47,926 nt of DNA from an uncultured Bacteroidota bacterium (GTDB lineage Bacteria; Bacteroidota; Bacteroidia; Flavobacteriales; Flavobacteriaceae): contig CABZKA010000012.1 of NCBI GenBank assembly GCA_902526165.1, positions 1-47,926 of the forward strand, in the 5' to 3' direction. The notes below the pieces were generated by a model that was not told the DNA's origin, made no database searches, and was given only the letters and a program-made list of their open reading frames with translations. Positions 24,620 to 33,878 of this stretch are shown here, piece by piece. Positions within the stretch are counted from its first letter, which is position 1. Every line of letters begins with the position of its first letter. A program made the position numbers and the translations under genes.

Positions 24620-24676
24620 ATGCTAAATTTTATTAAATCATTAATTTTTACTATATTTATGACAAGTCCCGTGTAG
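24620..24676 (+). CDS. Possible 18-residue hydrophobic peptide
   Basis: ATG at 24620 gives MLNFIKSLIFTIFMTSPV before TAG. A good Shine-Dalgarno-like AAGGAG lies too far upstream (about 30 bases), so initiation is doubtful. It runs into the foldable element described next. Listed only as a possibility. Confidence 0.15.
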   Translation: MLNFIKSLIFTIFMTSPV

Positions 24677-24722
24677 ACTGGGATTTATAATATAGTCGCG
24701 GGTGGAGAGAACGCATCCTGAA
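24662..24722 (+). ncRNA. Foldable GC-richer leader element, candidate cis-regulatory RNA
   Basis: Within a very AT-rich gap this segment is markedly GC-rich. CCCG (24668-24671) can pair with CGGG (24699-24702), and inside it GACT (24676-24679) with AGTC (24694-24697). GGGTG (24700-24704) could alternatively pair with CATCC (24714-24718), excluding the outer stem, so two exclusive folds exist. A TATATTTA -7-like box lies at 24653, placing the element at the 5' end of the transcript for the DUF4278-like gene. It matches no riboswitch I know. Confidence 0.35.
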
Positions 24723-24758
24723 AAATCGTTACATATGTTTTAATTTTAAAATGAATGT

Positions 24759-24896
24759 ATGAAGACTTCAAACCTAACTATTCAAAAATATTTAACATAC
24801 AGAGGTGTTAAGTATAATCCAAACAATATTACTAGAGATAATAAAAAGTCATCTAATAATTTGGGAGTTTACAGAGGAGTAAAATTTGCTCTATAA
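24759..24896 (+). CDS. 45-residue DUF4278-like protein
   Basis: A short frame encodes a 45-residue protein with two copies of a Tyr-Arg-Gly-Val motif: KYLTYRGVKYNPN near residues 10-22 and LGVYRGVKF near 35-43. Tandem L-T-Y-R-G-V-x-Y motifs are the hallmark of DUF4278, small proteins frequent in cyanobacteria and other marine bacteria, of unknown function. It is preceded by the foldable leader and followed by a clear terminator, so it forms its own transcription unit between crtY and the asparaginase gene. Confidence 0.65.
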   Translation: MKTSNLTIQKYLTYRGVKYNPNNITRDNKKSSNNLGVYRGVKFAL

Positions 24897-24918
24897 AAAA
24901 TAAACTTTAATTGTAATT

Positions 24919-24945
24919 AAGGCTCTATTATTAGGGCCTTTTTTT
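24919..24945 (+). terminator. Rho-independent terminator after the DUF4278-like gene
   Basis: AAGGCTC pairs with GGGCCTT (one G-U) around an 8-base loop and is followed by seven T's. It lies 22 bases after the small gene and just before the stop of the convergent asparaginase gene. Confidence 0.88.
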
Positions 24946-24954
24946 ATCTAAATT

Positions 24955-25905
24955 TCAATCTTTAAACATTTTAACAATGAAATCACTGTTATTGGTTTTA
25001 AAACCCCTGTACATCCCTGGGGAGTTAAATTCCATCATTACATTACCATTTTTATCTATTCCAATTACACCCCCTGTTGCACCCATATTGCCAACCTTAT
25101 CGTGAATTGATATCCGTGCAGCATCTCTCAAGGTTTTGTTTTGATATTCCATCATTGCGGAAATATCATGTGCGACTACATTTCTAATAAAATACTCTCC
25201 CCATCCTGTTGCAGAGATTCCACATGTTTTATTATTTGCATAGGTTCCAGCCCCTATGACTGGAACATCCCCAATTCTATTCCATTTTTTATTCATCATT
25301 CCACCAGTTGAAGTTCCTGCTGTAATATTTCCAGATTTATCAATAGCCACGCAACCAACAGTGCCGTATTTATTGTCTTTTATTCTTTTAATCTGATTTA
25401 GTTGACTTTCTATTATAAAGTAATCGTTACTAGTCGTTTCTAATCCAACATCTTTCGCAAAATTTTCTGCACCTTCGCCCGATAAAAAAACATGCTTTGA
25501 TTTTTCCATAACCGCACGTGCAGCAGAAATAGGATTTTTAATGATTTTTAAAGTTGCAACTGCTCCCGCGTTTAAATCTTGACCTGTCATAATCGAGGCA
25601 TCCATTTCAACTGTTTCCTCGTTTGTAAGGACAGACCCTCTTCCAGCATTGAAAAGTTCAGAATCTTCAAGTATCTTGATAGTTTCTTCAACAGCATCTA
25701 TACTTTTACCCCCATTCTCAAGAATAGAATACCCAACCTTGAGAGCTTCTCTCAACTTATCCTCATATTTATCTTGTAATTCTTTCGAAGTATTCTCTCT
25801 TATGACTGTCCCAGCACCACCATGAATAACTATTGCATAATTATTTATTGATTTTTCACATGAAAAAAAAAGTAAAATGATAATAAATTTTAAATATTTA
25901 GTCAC
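24955..25905 (-). CDS. iaaA: Isoaspartyl peptidase / plant-type L-asparaginase (Ntn hydrolase), lipoprotein
   Basis: Hydrolyses isoaspartyl dipeptides and L-asparagine. Conserved marks: AIVIHGGAGT at the front, LEDSELFNAGRGSVLT, MDASIMTG, and the autocleavage site KYGTVGCVAID, where Thr182 becomes the N-terminal nucleophile of the beta subunit. Substrate-binding region is GTSTGGMMNKKWNRIGD. Total length 316 is normal. The leader IIILLFFSC is a lipobox, so the enzyme is probably periplasmic and membrane-anchored. GTG start at 25905 because no ATG precedes the leader. Monocistronic between convergent and divergent neighbours. Confidence 0.93.
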   Translation of the reverse strand: MTKYLKFIIILLFFSCEKSINNYAIVIHGGAGTVIRENTSKELQDKYEDKLREALKVGYSILENGGKSIDAVEETIKILEDSELFNAGRGSVLTNEETVEMDASIMTGQDLNAGAVATLKIIKNPISAARAVMEKSKHVFLSGEGAENFAKDVGLETTSNDYFIIESQLNQIKRIKDNKYGTVGCVAIDKSGNITAGTSTGGMMNKKWNRIGDVPVIGAGTYANNKTCGISATGWGEYFIRNVVAHDISAMMEYQNKTLRDAARISIHDKVGNMGATGGVIGIDKNGNVMMEFNSPGMYRGFKTNNSDFIVKMFKD

Positions 25906-26091
25906 AATGAGTTTTTTGTTATAAAATACCTGTATCCAATGATTAGTAACTGCATTTTTGAGGCTTTATTTAATTCTAATCCATTTTTTGAATAGCTAGG
26001 TAGCATTTTTTTATTCAATTTTGCTAGAAGTTTATATATGGTTTTCATTTCTATCGCAATATACAATTCATGTAGTATCTTAGCAAAGTAT

Positions 26092-27021
26092 ATGTTGAAT
26101 CAGCTTTTTTTTCTGATAATCGGTCTTTTAATGTTAGTTACAGGTAGTAATTATCTTTTAAAATCCTCAGTTGACCTATCATTAAAGTATAAAATTTCAA
26201 AAGTGGTTATTGGTTTAACTGTGGTTTCAATCGCAACTTCAGCACCTGAACTTTTAATAAGTATAAGTTCAGTTCTGAAAAACTCTAGTGACATTGCAAT
26301 TTCAAATGTAATAGGTTCAAATATTGCAAATTTTGGTCTTGTTTTAGGTCTTGCACTTTTTTTCTCAAAAATTAAAATCAATACCAAATTAATATATCAA
26401 GATTGGAATTTCTTAATGATTGTAAGTGTGATTTTTTCTCTCTTCGCTTTAACAAAAGTTGAAATTAGTAGGATTGAAGGCATTGTACTCTTTACTTTTT
26501 TAATTGCGTCTCTGATTTATATTTTTAAAAACTCAAAAGACAATGAGGTATCCTCAAATGATAAATACCGTTCAAACACCAAGTTGATTGCTATGATAGT
26601 TATATCGTGTTTAATGCTGTTTTTTGGATCTGAATTTTTTGTTGATTCATCAATTTATTTTGCAGATTATTTTGGTGTTTCTGAAAGAATTATTGGTTTA
26701 ACAATTGTTGCTATAGGAACAAGTTTACCTGAAGTTGTTACAACATTAGTTGCTGTGTTCAAAAAGGAGCTAGATATTTCTGTAGGAAATATTATTGGAT
26801 CAAATATTTTTAATATTTTGGCTGTTATAGGGATAACATCGATTATCAAACCTTTAAAAATTACAAATAAATTAAATCTTCAATTTGATTTATCAATAAT
26901 GTTTGTTTTCATGTTATTCTTATTTCTTTTTTATTCTTTTTCAAAAACAAAAATATTAGGAAGAATTCATGGAGTTATTTTACTTGGTTCATTCACCATC
27001 TATTACCTTGTTATTATATAA
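26092..27021 (+). CDS. Calcium/sodium:cation exchanger (CaCA family, YrbG-like)
   Basis: Exchanges Ca2+ or Na+ for a counter-ion across the inner membrane. Two inverted repeats carry the alpha motifs: GLTVVSIATSAPELLISI near residues 40-57 and GLTIVAIGTSLPEVVTTLVA near 205-225. Each is followed by an N-x-(I/L)-G-S-N motif (NVIGSNIANFG; NIIGSNIFNIL). About ten transmembrane segments. The open frame extends 18 codons further upstream, but the ATG at 26092 gives the usual start (MLNQLFFLIIGLLMLVTGS). The 309-residue length fits bacterial family members. Ends at a bidirectional terminator shared with the glutamine synthetase gene. Confidence 0.92.
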   Translation: MLNQLFFLIIGLLMLVTGSNYLLKSSVDLSLKYKISKVVIGLTVVSIATSAPELLISISSVLKNSSDIAISNVIGSNIANFGLVLGLALFFSKIKINTKLIYQDWNFLMIVSVIFSLFALTKVEISRIEGIVLFTFLIASLIYIFKNSKDNEVSSNDKYRSNTKLIAMIVISCLMLFFGSEFFVDSSIYFADYFGVSERIIGLTIVAIGTSLPEVVTTLVAVFKKELDISVGNIIGSNIFNILAVIGITSIIKPLKITNKLNLQFDLSIMFVFMLFLFLFYSFSKTKILGRIHGVILLGSFTIYYLVII

Positions 27022-27025
27022 AAAA

Positions 27026-27045
27026 AACACCCCAAGAGGGGTGTT
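27026..27045. terminator. Bidirectional terminator between exchanger and glutamine synthetase genes
   Basis: AACACCCC pairs perfectly with GGGGTGTT around the loop AAGA. An A-run precedes it and a short T-run follows. It lies directly after the exchanger stop and 25 bases after the convergent gene's stop. Confidence 0.9.
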
Positions 27046-27070
27046 TAGTAATTAAAATCTATTAGACTAA

Positions 27071-28078
27071 CTAGACTTTAGCTGATTTGACAGTTTTTAT
27101 GATTCTAGCTGCAATTTTATAAGGATCACCATTTGATGCAGGTCTACGATCTTCTAACCATCCTTTGTAGCCTTTCTCCACCGTTATGATAGGAATTCTA
27201 ATCGATGCTCCTCTATCAGAAACTCCGTAACTGAACTGCGTGATTGATTGAGTTTCATGCTCACCAGTTAATCTTTGATCATTGTAGGCACCATAAACAG
27301 CAATGTGTTCATTAACAACAGGTCTGAAAGCTTCACAAATAGCTTCATATGTTTCTTTGGATCCACAAGTTCTAAGAGTTGAATTTGAAAAGTTGGCATG
27401 CATACCTGAACCATTCCAATCAGTTGCTCCCAATGGTTTAGGATGATATTCAATAGCTAGACCATAATCTTCGGCTAATCTTTCTAAAAAGTAACGAGCT
27501 ACCCAAATTTCATCTCCAGCTTTCGCTGCACCTTTAGCAAAAATCTGGAACTCCCATTGACCAGCAGCAACTTCAGCATTAGTCCCTTCAATGTTGATTC
27601 CAGCATCGATACATATATCTAAATGTCTATCCATAATTTCTCTTCCGAAAGCATTTTTTCCACCAACTGAACAATAAAATTGACCTTGTGGAGTTTGGTC
27701 TTTTGGGAAACCTAATGGTAGGTTGGTTTCAGGATCCCACAAGAAATATTCCTGCTCAAATCCAAACCAAAAATCATCATCATCATCATCAATAGTCGCC
27801 CTTCCATTTGATTCATGAGGTGAACCATCAGAACTTAAAACTTCATTCATAACAATAAACCCATTTTTTCTAACTGGATCAGGATAAATTGCAACAGGCT
27901 TTAGTAGACAATCTGAAGAACCACCAGGGGCTTGTTGAGTTGAACTACCGTCAAAAGCCCATACTGGACAATCTTCTAGTTTACCACTAAAATCAGATAC
28001 AACTTTTGTTTTACCACGCAGGCTTTGGGTTGGCTTGTATCCATCCAACCATAAATATTCAAGTTTAGATTTGCTCAT
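27071..28078 (-). CDS. glnII: Glutamine synthetase type II
   Basis: Makes glutamine from glutamate, ammonia and ATP in the cytoplasm. At 335 residues it is the short, eukaryote-like GSII rather than the long GSI or GSIII. Conserved blocks: LEYLWLDGYKPTQSLR, WAFDGSSTQQAPGGSSDC, FGFEQEYFLWD, EVAAGQWEFQI, GSGMHANFS, HETQSITQFSYGVSDRGASIRIP and EDRRPASNGDPY. A run of Asp (IDDDDDDFWF) before the EQEY motif is slightly unusual. The promoter-like motif upstream is shared with the porin-Amt genes at 33325, which fits common nitrogen control. Confidence 0.96.
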   Translation of the reverse strand: MSKSKLEYLWLDGYKPTQSLRGKTKVVSDFSGKLEDCPVWAFDGSSTQQAPGGSSDCLLKPVAIYPDPVRKNGFIVMNEVLSSDGSPHESNGRATIDDDDDDFWFGFEQEYFLWDPETNLPLGFPKDQTPQGQFYCSVGGKNAFGREIMDRHLDICIDAGINIEGTNAEVAAGQWEFQIFAKGAAKAGDEIWVARYFLERLAEDYGLAIEYHPKPLGATDWNGSGMHANFSNSTLRTCGSKETYEAICEAFRPVVNEHIAVYGAYNDQRLTGEHETQSITQFSYGVSDRGASIRIPIITVEKGYKGWLEDRRPASNGDPYKIAARIIKTVKSAKV

Positions 28079-28100
28079 ATTAGATTTGTTTTAGATCAAA

Positions 28101-28123
28101 TAAATGTATAGTTATTTTGCAAA
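28101..28123 (-). promoter_or_regulatory. Shared promoter-like motif upstream of glnII
   Basis: On the minus strand TTTGC, ten A/T-rich bases, then TACATTTA, ending 22 bases before the glnII ATG. The same layout occurs before the genes starting at 33325 and 35913. Confidence 0.5.
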
Positions 28124-28285
28124 AAAAAATGATACGTAATATCAAAGTTTTCCGTTTTTATGAACATCATAATTTTAGTACTAAAAAATTATTTTTTTAT
28201 TAATAAATAGACTTAAAATATGTTTTTTCTTCAATAGTATTTAACAAATAAATTGGTCAATTTTTTAAGTAAAAACAATAAGCAT

Positions 28286-28293
28286 TATCTTTG
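28286..28293 (+). promoter_or_regulatory. -7 box of the purM-prfA-pyrF operon
   Basis: TATCTTTG matches the Bacteroidetes TAnnTTTG consensus exactly. The -33 region is a weak TTTTTAAG. It lies 17 bases before the TTG start of purM, implying a very short leader. Confidence 0.6.
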
Positions 28294-28309
28294 ATAAATA
28301 ATTAGTCTT

Positions 28310-29479
28310 TTGAATATCGACAACAAATATTATCACAGGGGTGTTTCGTTCGACAAAAAAGATGTTCATGACGCTATAAAGAATATCGATCAAGGTCTAT
28401 ACCCCAATTCATTTTGTAAAATTATTCCTGACATAATTAATAATGACGATGAAATGTGTCTTGTCATGCATGCTGATGGTGCAGGAACAAAATCATCACT
28501 AGCTTATGCATACTGGAAAGAAACCAATGACTTTTCTGTTTGGAAAGGAATCTCTCAAGATTCTCTAATCATGAATATTGATGATCTTATATGCGTTGGA
28601 GCTACAAAAAATATAGTTGTATCCTCCACAATAGGAAGGAACAAAAAATTAATTCCTGGTAAAGTTCTCAAAGAAATCATCGAAGGAAATGAGCAGGTTA
28701 TTAAAATGCTAAACTCTTTCAATTTGAATATAATGTCATCAGGAGGTGAAACTGCTGATGTTGGAGATTTAGTCAAAACAATCATTGTTGATAGTACAGT
28801 TTTTACTAGAATGAAAAGAGATGATGTGATTGAGAATAAAATAAAATCTGGTAATGTAATTATTGGCCTTGCCTCATTTGGAAAATCTACATATGAAAAA
28901 GTATACAATGGTGGAATGGGTAGTAATGGGTTAACTTCAGCAAGACACGATGTATTTAGTAATGAATATAGAAAAAAATATCCCGAAACTTTTGATAATG
29001 ACTTACCCGAAAATCTGATTTATACAGGATCAAAAAAACTAACTGATCGTATTGATGGAGTTGAATTAAATGCTGGCAAATTAGTTTTATCACCCACTCG
29101 TACCTATGCACCAATAATCGATAAAATATTTCAAAATATTGATAGAAAAAGCATCGATGGTATCATTCATTGCAGCGGAGGTGCACAAACAAAAGTTTTG
29201 AATTTTATTGATAGTTTACACATTGTAAAAGACGATTTATTTGAAATACCACCTCTTTTCAATATGATTCAAGGAGAATCAGGAACAAATTGGAGAGAAA
29301 TGTATCAGGTTTTTAATATGGGACATAGGATGGAAATATATGTTGATAATAAATATGCAGATAGAATTATATCCATCTCTAAAAGTTTTAATGTTGATGC
29401 TAAAATAATTGGTAAAGTTGAAGAAAGTGACGTAAAAAAATTAACAATTATTTCCGAAAAAGGAAAATTTATTTATTAA
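28310..29479 (+). CDS. purM: Phosphoribosylformylglycinamidine cyclo-ligase (AIR synthetase)
   Basis: Fifth step of de novo purine synthesis: closes the imidazole ring using ATP. The 389-residue length matches the longer Bacteroidetes form. Motifs: [20 protein letters not shown] at the front, [17 protein letters not shown], the [11 protein letters not shown] segment, [22 protein letters not shown] and [13 protein letters not shown] is the only start that keeps the N-terminal motif and fits the promoter at 28286. Its TAA overlaps the prfA ATG by one base (TAATG), so translation is coupled. Confidence 0.95.
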   Translation: MNIDNKYYHRGVSFDKKDVHDAIKNIDQGLYPNSFCKIIPDIINNDDEMCLVMHADGAGTKSSLAYAYWKETNDFSVWKGISQDSLIMNIDDLICVGATKNIVVSSTIGRNKKLIPGKVLKEIIEGNEQVIKMLNSFNLNIMSSGGETADVGDLVKTIIVDSTVFTRMKRDDVIENKIKSGNVIIGLASFGKSTYEKVYNGGMGSNGLTSARHDVFSNEYRKKYPETFDNDLPENLIYTGSKKLTDRIDGVELNAGKLVLSPTRTYAPIIDKIFQNIDRKSIDGIIHCSGGAQTKVLNFIDSLHIVKDDLFEIPPLFNMIQGESGTNWREMYQVFNMGHRMEIYVDNKYADRIISISKSFNVDAKIIGKVEESDVKKLTIISEKGKFIY

Positions 29480-30546
29480 TGTTAGAAAAACTTAAAGAAT
29501 TAGAAGAAAAATTCAAAGAACTATCTAATTTGATTATTCAGCCTGATATAATGTCTGACCAAAAAAAATACGTTAAGATCAGTAAGGAGTATAAGGATTT
29601 GAAAGAGATTATCGATAAAAAAACAGAATATGAAAATATTTTAAAAAATATTGAAGAAGCTGGTGATATTATTAAAAATGAGCATGATAGAGAAATGCTT
29701 GAGTTAGCAAATTCTGAAATGGTGATATACAAAGAAAAGTTGGTTAATTTGGAGGATCAATTAAAAATATTATTGATTCCCAAAGATCCTGACGATTCAA
29801 AAAATATTGTTATGGAATTAAGAGCTGGTACTGGTGGGGATGAAGCAAGTATTTTTGCTGGAGATTTATTCAGGATGTACTCAAAATATGCTGAAAAACA
29901 AGGCTGGAAAGTCAATCTTGTAGACTGTAATGAAGGTACTGCAGGTGGCTATAAAGAAATAATCTTTGAAATAAATGGCGAAAATGTATATGGAACCATG
30001 AAGTTTGAATCTGGTGTACATAGAGTTCAAAGAGTTCCCCAAACTGAAACTCAAGGAAGGGTCCATACTTCTGCATCAACAGTCATGGTTTTGCCAGAAG
30101 CAGAAGAGTTTGATGTTGATTTGGATATGCAAGATGTAAGAATTGAACGGACAACATCAACAGGTCCTGGAGGACAATCTGTTAATACAACCTACTCTGC
30201 AATTAAACTTCATCATGAACCAACTGGTATTATTGTTAGCTGTCAAGACCAAAAATCACAACATAAGAACCTTGAAAAAGCGCTTAAAGTACTAAGATCA
30301 AGATTGTATGAGTTGGAGATTAGTAAAAGAAAAGAGGAGGATTCACAAAAGAGGAATTTGATGGTGTCTTCAGGTGACAGATCTGCTAAAATAAGAACCT
30401 ACAACTACCCGCAAGGAAGAGTTACAGACCACAGAATCAATTTAACCTTGTATGACTTACAAAATATTGTTAACGGAGACATAGATAAACTTGTTGAGGA
30501 ACTCAAACTCCATAATAATATAGAACTAATGAAAAGTGATAAGTAA
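29479..30546 (+). CDS. prfA: Peptide chain release factor 1
   Basis: Recognises UAA and UAG stop codons and releases the finished peptide. 355 residues. The GGQ loop at residues 231-233 (TGPGGQSVN), the preceding [22 protein letters not shown] and [11 protein letters not shown] are all present. The codon-recognition region is in domain 2 ([15 protein letters not shown]). The N-terminal third is a charged helical domain. Coupled by TAATG overlaps to purM before it and pyrF after it, an arrangement I recall as common in flavobacteria. Confidence 0.96.
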   Translation: MLEKLKELEEKFKELSNLIIQPDIMSDQKKYVKISKEYKDLKEIIDKKTEYENILKNIEEAGDIIKNEHDREMLELANSEMVIYKEKLVNLEDQLKILLIPKDPDDSKNIVMELRAGTGGDEASIFAGDLFRMYSKYAEKQGWKVNLVDCNEGTAGGYKEIIFEINGENVYGTMKFESGVHRVQRVPQTETQGRVHTSASTVMVLPEAEEFDVDLDMQDVRIERTTSTGPGGQSVNTTYSAIKLHHEPTGIIVSCQDQKSQHKNLEKALKVLRSRLYELEISKRKEEDSQKRNLMVSSGDRSAKIRTYNYPQGRVTDHRINLTLYDLQNIVNGDIDKLVEELKLHNNIELMKSDK

Positions 30547-31343
30547 TGAAATTAAATCAATTAGAGCGCAATATTAAATCTAAAAAATCATTTTTATGTT
30601 TAGGACTAGATACAGATATAGATAAAATACCAAAACATCTATTTAAGTATTCCGATCCTGTATTTAAATTCAATAAGATTTTAATTGATGAATTAAATAA
30701 AAAAATTGTTGCAGTAAAAATCAATACGGCTTTTTATGAAAGTAGAGGAGCATCTGGTTGGACTTCTATGGAAAAAACTATTAAATATCTAAATAAAAAT
30801 TATTCAGAGCTTTTTACTATTGCAGATGCCAAAAGAGGTGATATTGGAAATACGTCAAAAATGTATGCAAAAGCTTTTTTTGAAAACTTAAATTTTGATT
30901 CAATAACTCTGTCTCCCTATATGGGAGGTGACACTTTAACTGAATTCCTTGATTATGAGGATAAATATCCAGTTATACTTGCTTTAACGTCAAACAAGGG
31001 TGCTGAGGATTTTCAATTGCCAAATAATTTATTCGAAGATGTTATAGTTAAATCTAAAAACTGGAAAAATTCTGATAAAATTATTTATGTTGTTGGAGCA
31101 ACAAAATCTGATTTTCTAAAAAAAATCAGAGATATTATACCTGATAATTTTTTATTAATTCCTGGAATTGGTGCCCAAGGCGGAGACGTAGATGAAGTAA
31201 TTAAATCCTGTACAACCACTGAAAACAAAAAGATACTGATCAACATATCTAGATCAATAATTTATGCAGGAAGTAATGAAAACTTTGTTACAGAGGCAGT
31301 AAAAAAAGTCGATGAATTCAATAGTTCTATTAATTTTAAATAA
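30546..31343 (+). CDS. pyrF: Orotidine 5'-phosphate decarboxylase (long, class 2 type)
   Basis: Last step of UMP synthesis. 265 residues. The catalytic Lys/Asp motif is ADAKRGDIGNTSKMY. Other conserved parts: CLGLDTDIDKIP, VKINTAFYESRGASGW, TLSPYMGGDTL, FLLIPGIGAQGGD and ISRSIIYA. This is the longer class usually seen in Actinobacteria and Bacteroidetes. Start overlaps the prfA stop (TAATG). Ends at a hairpin terminator, closing a three-gene purine, translation and pyrimidine operon. Confidence 0.95.
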   Translation: MKLNQLERNIKSKKSFLCLGLDTDIDKIPKHLFKYSDPVFKFNKILIDELNKKIVAVKINTAFYESRGASGWTSMEKTIKYLNKNYSELFTIADAKRGDIGNTSKMYAKAFFENLNFDSITLSPYMGGDTLTEFLDYEDKYPVILALTSNKGAEDFQLPNNLFEDVIVKSKNWKNSDKIIYVVGATKSDFLKKIRDIIPDNFLLIPGIGAQGGDVDEVIKSCTTTENKKILINISRSIIYAGSNENFVTEAVKKVDEFNSSINFK

Positions 31344-31377
31344 AAAGGGCCGTCACTGGGAAGTAACAGCCCTTTAT
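31343..31377 (+). terminator. Terminator of the purM-prfA-pyrF operon
   Basis: AAAGGGC pairs with GCCCTTT. The 18-base interior can pair further (GT..AC). A-rich on the left and moderately T/A-rich on the right. It may also serve the convergent amt gene. Confidence 0.75.
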
Positions 31378-31424
31378 AATTAGAAAAAATTAAAACAACT
31401 AACTAAAAATTATAAATTTTCTAA

Positions 31425-32648
31425 TTATTTTACACTGAAATCAGCGTATGCACCTGTACCATGCTCAGCAATATCAAGTCCTTGAGCTTCTTCAGCTTCA
31501 GATACTCTAAGACCTATTAAAGCTTTAACTAATAGTACTATTAAACCAGCTCCAATGCAACAGAATAAGCCTGCTATACCAATGACAGCAGCTTGAATTC
31601 CAAGTTGATCCAATCCTTTACTTGCACCAAATATTCCACAGGCCAATGTACCCCACATACCACAGAAGAGGTGAACAGGGATCGCTCCAACTGGATCATC
31701 TAATTTAGCTTTATCTAATAAAGCAACACCACCCAAAACAATTGGACCAGCAATTATACCAATATATATCGCCTCTGCAGGAGACATTAAGTCAGCTCCA
31801 GCTGTAATTCCAACTAATCCACCAAGAACACCATTCATGAACATTGTAATGTCTAATGTTCCATAAACTAATTTAGCAGTTAAAGCACAAGCTATACCAC
31901 CTGCGGCTGCTGCTAAACATGTTGTTACTAGTACAAGGGAAGTTAATGCTGGGTCAGCAGATAATACTGAACCTCCATTAAATCCGAACCATCCTAACCA
32001 TAGAATTAGTACTCCAGCTGCAGAGAGAGGTAGATTTGAACCAGGAATCGCTGATGGATTTCCATCTTTATCAAATTTACCTTTTCTAGCGCCTAAGAAG
32101 AAAATTATGATTAGAGCTCCCCAACCACCTACAGAGTGTACCAAAGTAGAACCTGCAAAGTCAATGAAACCCATTTGTGAAGCCCATCCGCCTCCCCATT
32201 GCCAAGAACCAACAATAGGATAAACAATAGCAACATACAAAGATGCTATTAATATGAATGAGAAAATTTTAATTCTTTCAGCGACAGCTCCAGATATAAT
32301 TGTTGCAGCAGTAGCTGCGAACATAGCTTGGAACAAAAAGTCTGTCCAGTATGTATAGCCACCGTCAGCGTAAGTTAATTGATCGTAACCTTCACCTGGA
32401 TCAATGAAAGGCCCAGCAAAGCCAACCGCTTGACCTATAAAAAAGTCACCAGGATACATTAAATTGAAACCTACTAGGTAGTAAATAATAATACCAGCTG
32501 TGATTACGAAAAAGTTTTTAAACAGTATGTTGACAGTATTTTTCTGTTGTGTTAATCCAATTTCAAGGAATGAGAATCCAAGGTGCATGAAAAACACAAG
32601 AAACGTACATACCATCATCCATACGTTGTTTGTAGTTAATAATTCCAT
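31425..32648 (-). CDS. amt: Ammonium transporter
   Basis: 407 residues with eleven predicted transmembrane segments. Family marks: FFMHLGFSFLEIGLTQQKN near the front, DFLFQAMFAATAATIISGAVAERI, the DFAGSTLVHSVGGWGALI signature, LWLGWFGFNGGS and HLFCGMWGTLACGIF. The pore His pair sits in the LVHSVGG and VHLFCGMWG segments. The C-terminal tail (EAEEAQGLDIAEHGTGAY) is the usual cytoplasmic end that interacts with PII proteins in other bacteria. It follows the porin gene by 32 bases and is probably cotranscribed from the promoter at 33347. Confidence 0.96.
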   Translation of the reverse strand: MELLTTNNVWMMVCTFLVFFMHLGFSFLEIGLTQQKNTVNILFKNFFVITAGIIIYYLVGFNLMYPGDFFIGQAVGFAGPFIDPGEGYDQLTYADGGYTYWTDFLFQAMFAATAATIISGAVAERIKIFSFILIASLYVAIVYPIVGSWQWGGGWASQMGFIDFAGSTLVHSVGGWGALIIIFFLGARKGKFDKDGNPSAIPGSNLPLSAAGVLILWLGWFGFNGGSVLSADPALTSLVLVTTCLAAAAGGIACALTAKLVYGTLDITMFMNGVLGGLVGITAGADLMSPAEAIYIGIIAGPIVLGGVALLDKAKLDDPVGAIPVHLFCGMWGTLACGIFGASKGLDQLGIQAAVIGIAGLFCCIGAGLIVLLVKALIGLRVSEAEEAQGLDIAEHGTGAYADFSVK

Positions 32649-32680
32649 ATATATATTTATTTTATAGTTATTGTTTAATG

Positions 32681-33325
32681 TTATAAACTAAATCCAAAAA
32701 CTAGAAATGCAGCTTCTGCATCAGGGTTAATGATGAATGATCCAAAAACTGGCAATGAGAAGTCTTCAGTAATAGCGATATCTTTTGATCCACTAAACGA
32801 AACATTGACTAAACCACTATCACCACCTGCATAAAAACCAACGTCTCCATCGCTACCGTAACCTACAGCAACGCCAACAGGACCGATTGGAAACCCAGCT
32901 TCAACATAAAGAGCTCCATGATCTGTAAAATAGCCAACGGTTAAATCAACGGGACCTAGGCTTGTAGAACCGCTAACTTCAACGTCACCATCAAATACAT
33001 CACCAGCGCCACCAGCACCTGGGAAAGTATAATTAGTAACAGTTAGAGCTAGGGGACCAAAGTCATAAGATACCCATAAATCTAGTTCGTTTCCATCATA
33101 TCCAGCTTCGGCTTGATTGAAACTTCCCCAGACTCCACCAGTAAGGTTACCAGCACCAAGCTCCATCCAAGGTTGAACAGCAAGACCAGTACCATACTCA
33201 GTACCTCTCCAGACATAAGAACTAGCAACATCAGCTCCAAAATCTTGAGATTTTATTTCCTGTGTTGGAGTAAAGCAAAAGACTAAACTCACTAGGAATA
33301 AATTGTATTTAATAAGTGTTTTCAT
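32681..33325 (-). CDS. TorF-type putative outer-membrane porin
   Basis: Signal peptide (about 26 residues, ending EIKSQ), then a 12-strand-like beta-barrel with alternating Gly/aromatic strands. It begins ADVASSYVWRGTEYG, as in the TorF/Gcw_chp family, and ends with a C-terminal aromatic strand (AAFLVFGFSL). Short Gly/Asp/Val-rich turns (PGAGGAGDVFDGDVEVSG) are prominent, and it is more acidic than its neighbours. Placed immediately before the ammonium transporter. Such porins often accompany amt in Bacteroidetes, so uptake of ammonium or another nitrogen compound across the outer membrane is a reasonable inference. Confidence 0.82.
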   Translation of the reverse strand: MKTLIKYNLFLVSLVFCFTPTQEIKSQDFGADVASSYVWRGTEYGTGLAVQPWMELGAGNLTGGVWGSFNQAEAGYDGNELDLWVSYDFGPLALTVTNYTFPGAGGAGDVFDGDVEVSGSTSLGPVDLTVGYFTDHGALYVEAGFPIGPVGVAVGYGSDGDVGFYAGGDSGLVNVSFSGSKDIAITEDFSLPVFGSFIINPDAEAAFLVFGFSL

Positions 33326-33346
33326 AATTATAATTATTTATTTATT

Positions 33347-33368
33347 TAAATGTATTTTATTTTGCAAA
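33347..33368 (-). promoter_or_regulatory. Shared promoter-like motif upstream of porin-amt
   Basis: On the minus strand TTTGC, nine A/T-rich bases, then TACATTTA, ending 21 bases before the porin ATG. Nearly the same sequence (TTTGCAAAATAA) precedes glnII. Confidence 0.5.
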
Positions 33369-33503
33369 TCAGCAATGTTGATAAGTCTTCTATTGCTATA
33401 TTTTTATGGAATTTTAAATTTTTAAGTCCAATACTTGAGTAATTCACAAAAATTATAGCTCTAAATTTTTAATATAATATTTGGCGCTATTTAATAGTCT
33501 GTC

Positions 33504-33878
33504 TTACAGGTATTTACTTATTTTCATTCCAATGTATACAGATAAAATACCTATTGTAATGCTTAATAATAAGTAAGAAAAAAAATAAAAAAGCTGGTTA
33601 TTATTAATTAATGTCAAACTTTCTTGACTGAATGATGAAAAAGTAGTAAACCCTCCACAAAAACCAACAGTAAACAAAATTAAAAAAGAGGGGTTCAATT
33701 CAGAGTTTTTAATAGACCAACCAAGAGCCAAACCAATTAAAAAACATCCCAACAGATTAGTTATAAAAGTCGGATAGGGAAAATCAAATTTTTTTAAAAA
33801 AATTATTTCAGAAATAAGGTATCTAAAAACAGATCCCAAACCGCCGCCTATGAAGATTAAAAATATATTTTTAATCAT
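33504..33878 (-). CDS. crcB: Fluoride channel (CrcB/Fluc)
   Basis: Dimeric fluoride exporter of the inner membrane. 124 residues with four transmembrane segments. Marks: IGGGLGSVFRYLIS, the TNLLGCFLIG segment carrying the pore Asn, and GFCGGFTTFSSFSQES. The ATG at 33878 (MIKNIFLIF) is preferred over a TTG two codons earlier. Its first 8 bases overlap the end of the upstream 62-residue gene, so the two are coupled. No fluoride riboswitch could be found; the upstream gap is too short to hold one. Confidence 0.92.
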   Translation of the reverse strand: MIKNIFLIFIGGGLGSVFRYLISEIIFLKKFDFPYPTFITNLLGCFLIGLALGWSIKNSELNPSFLILFTVGFCGGFTTFSSFSQESLTLINNNQLFYFFSYLLLSITIGILSVYIGMKISKYL

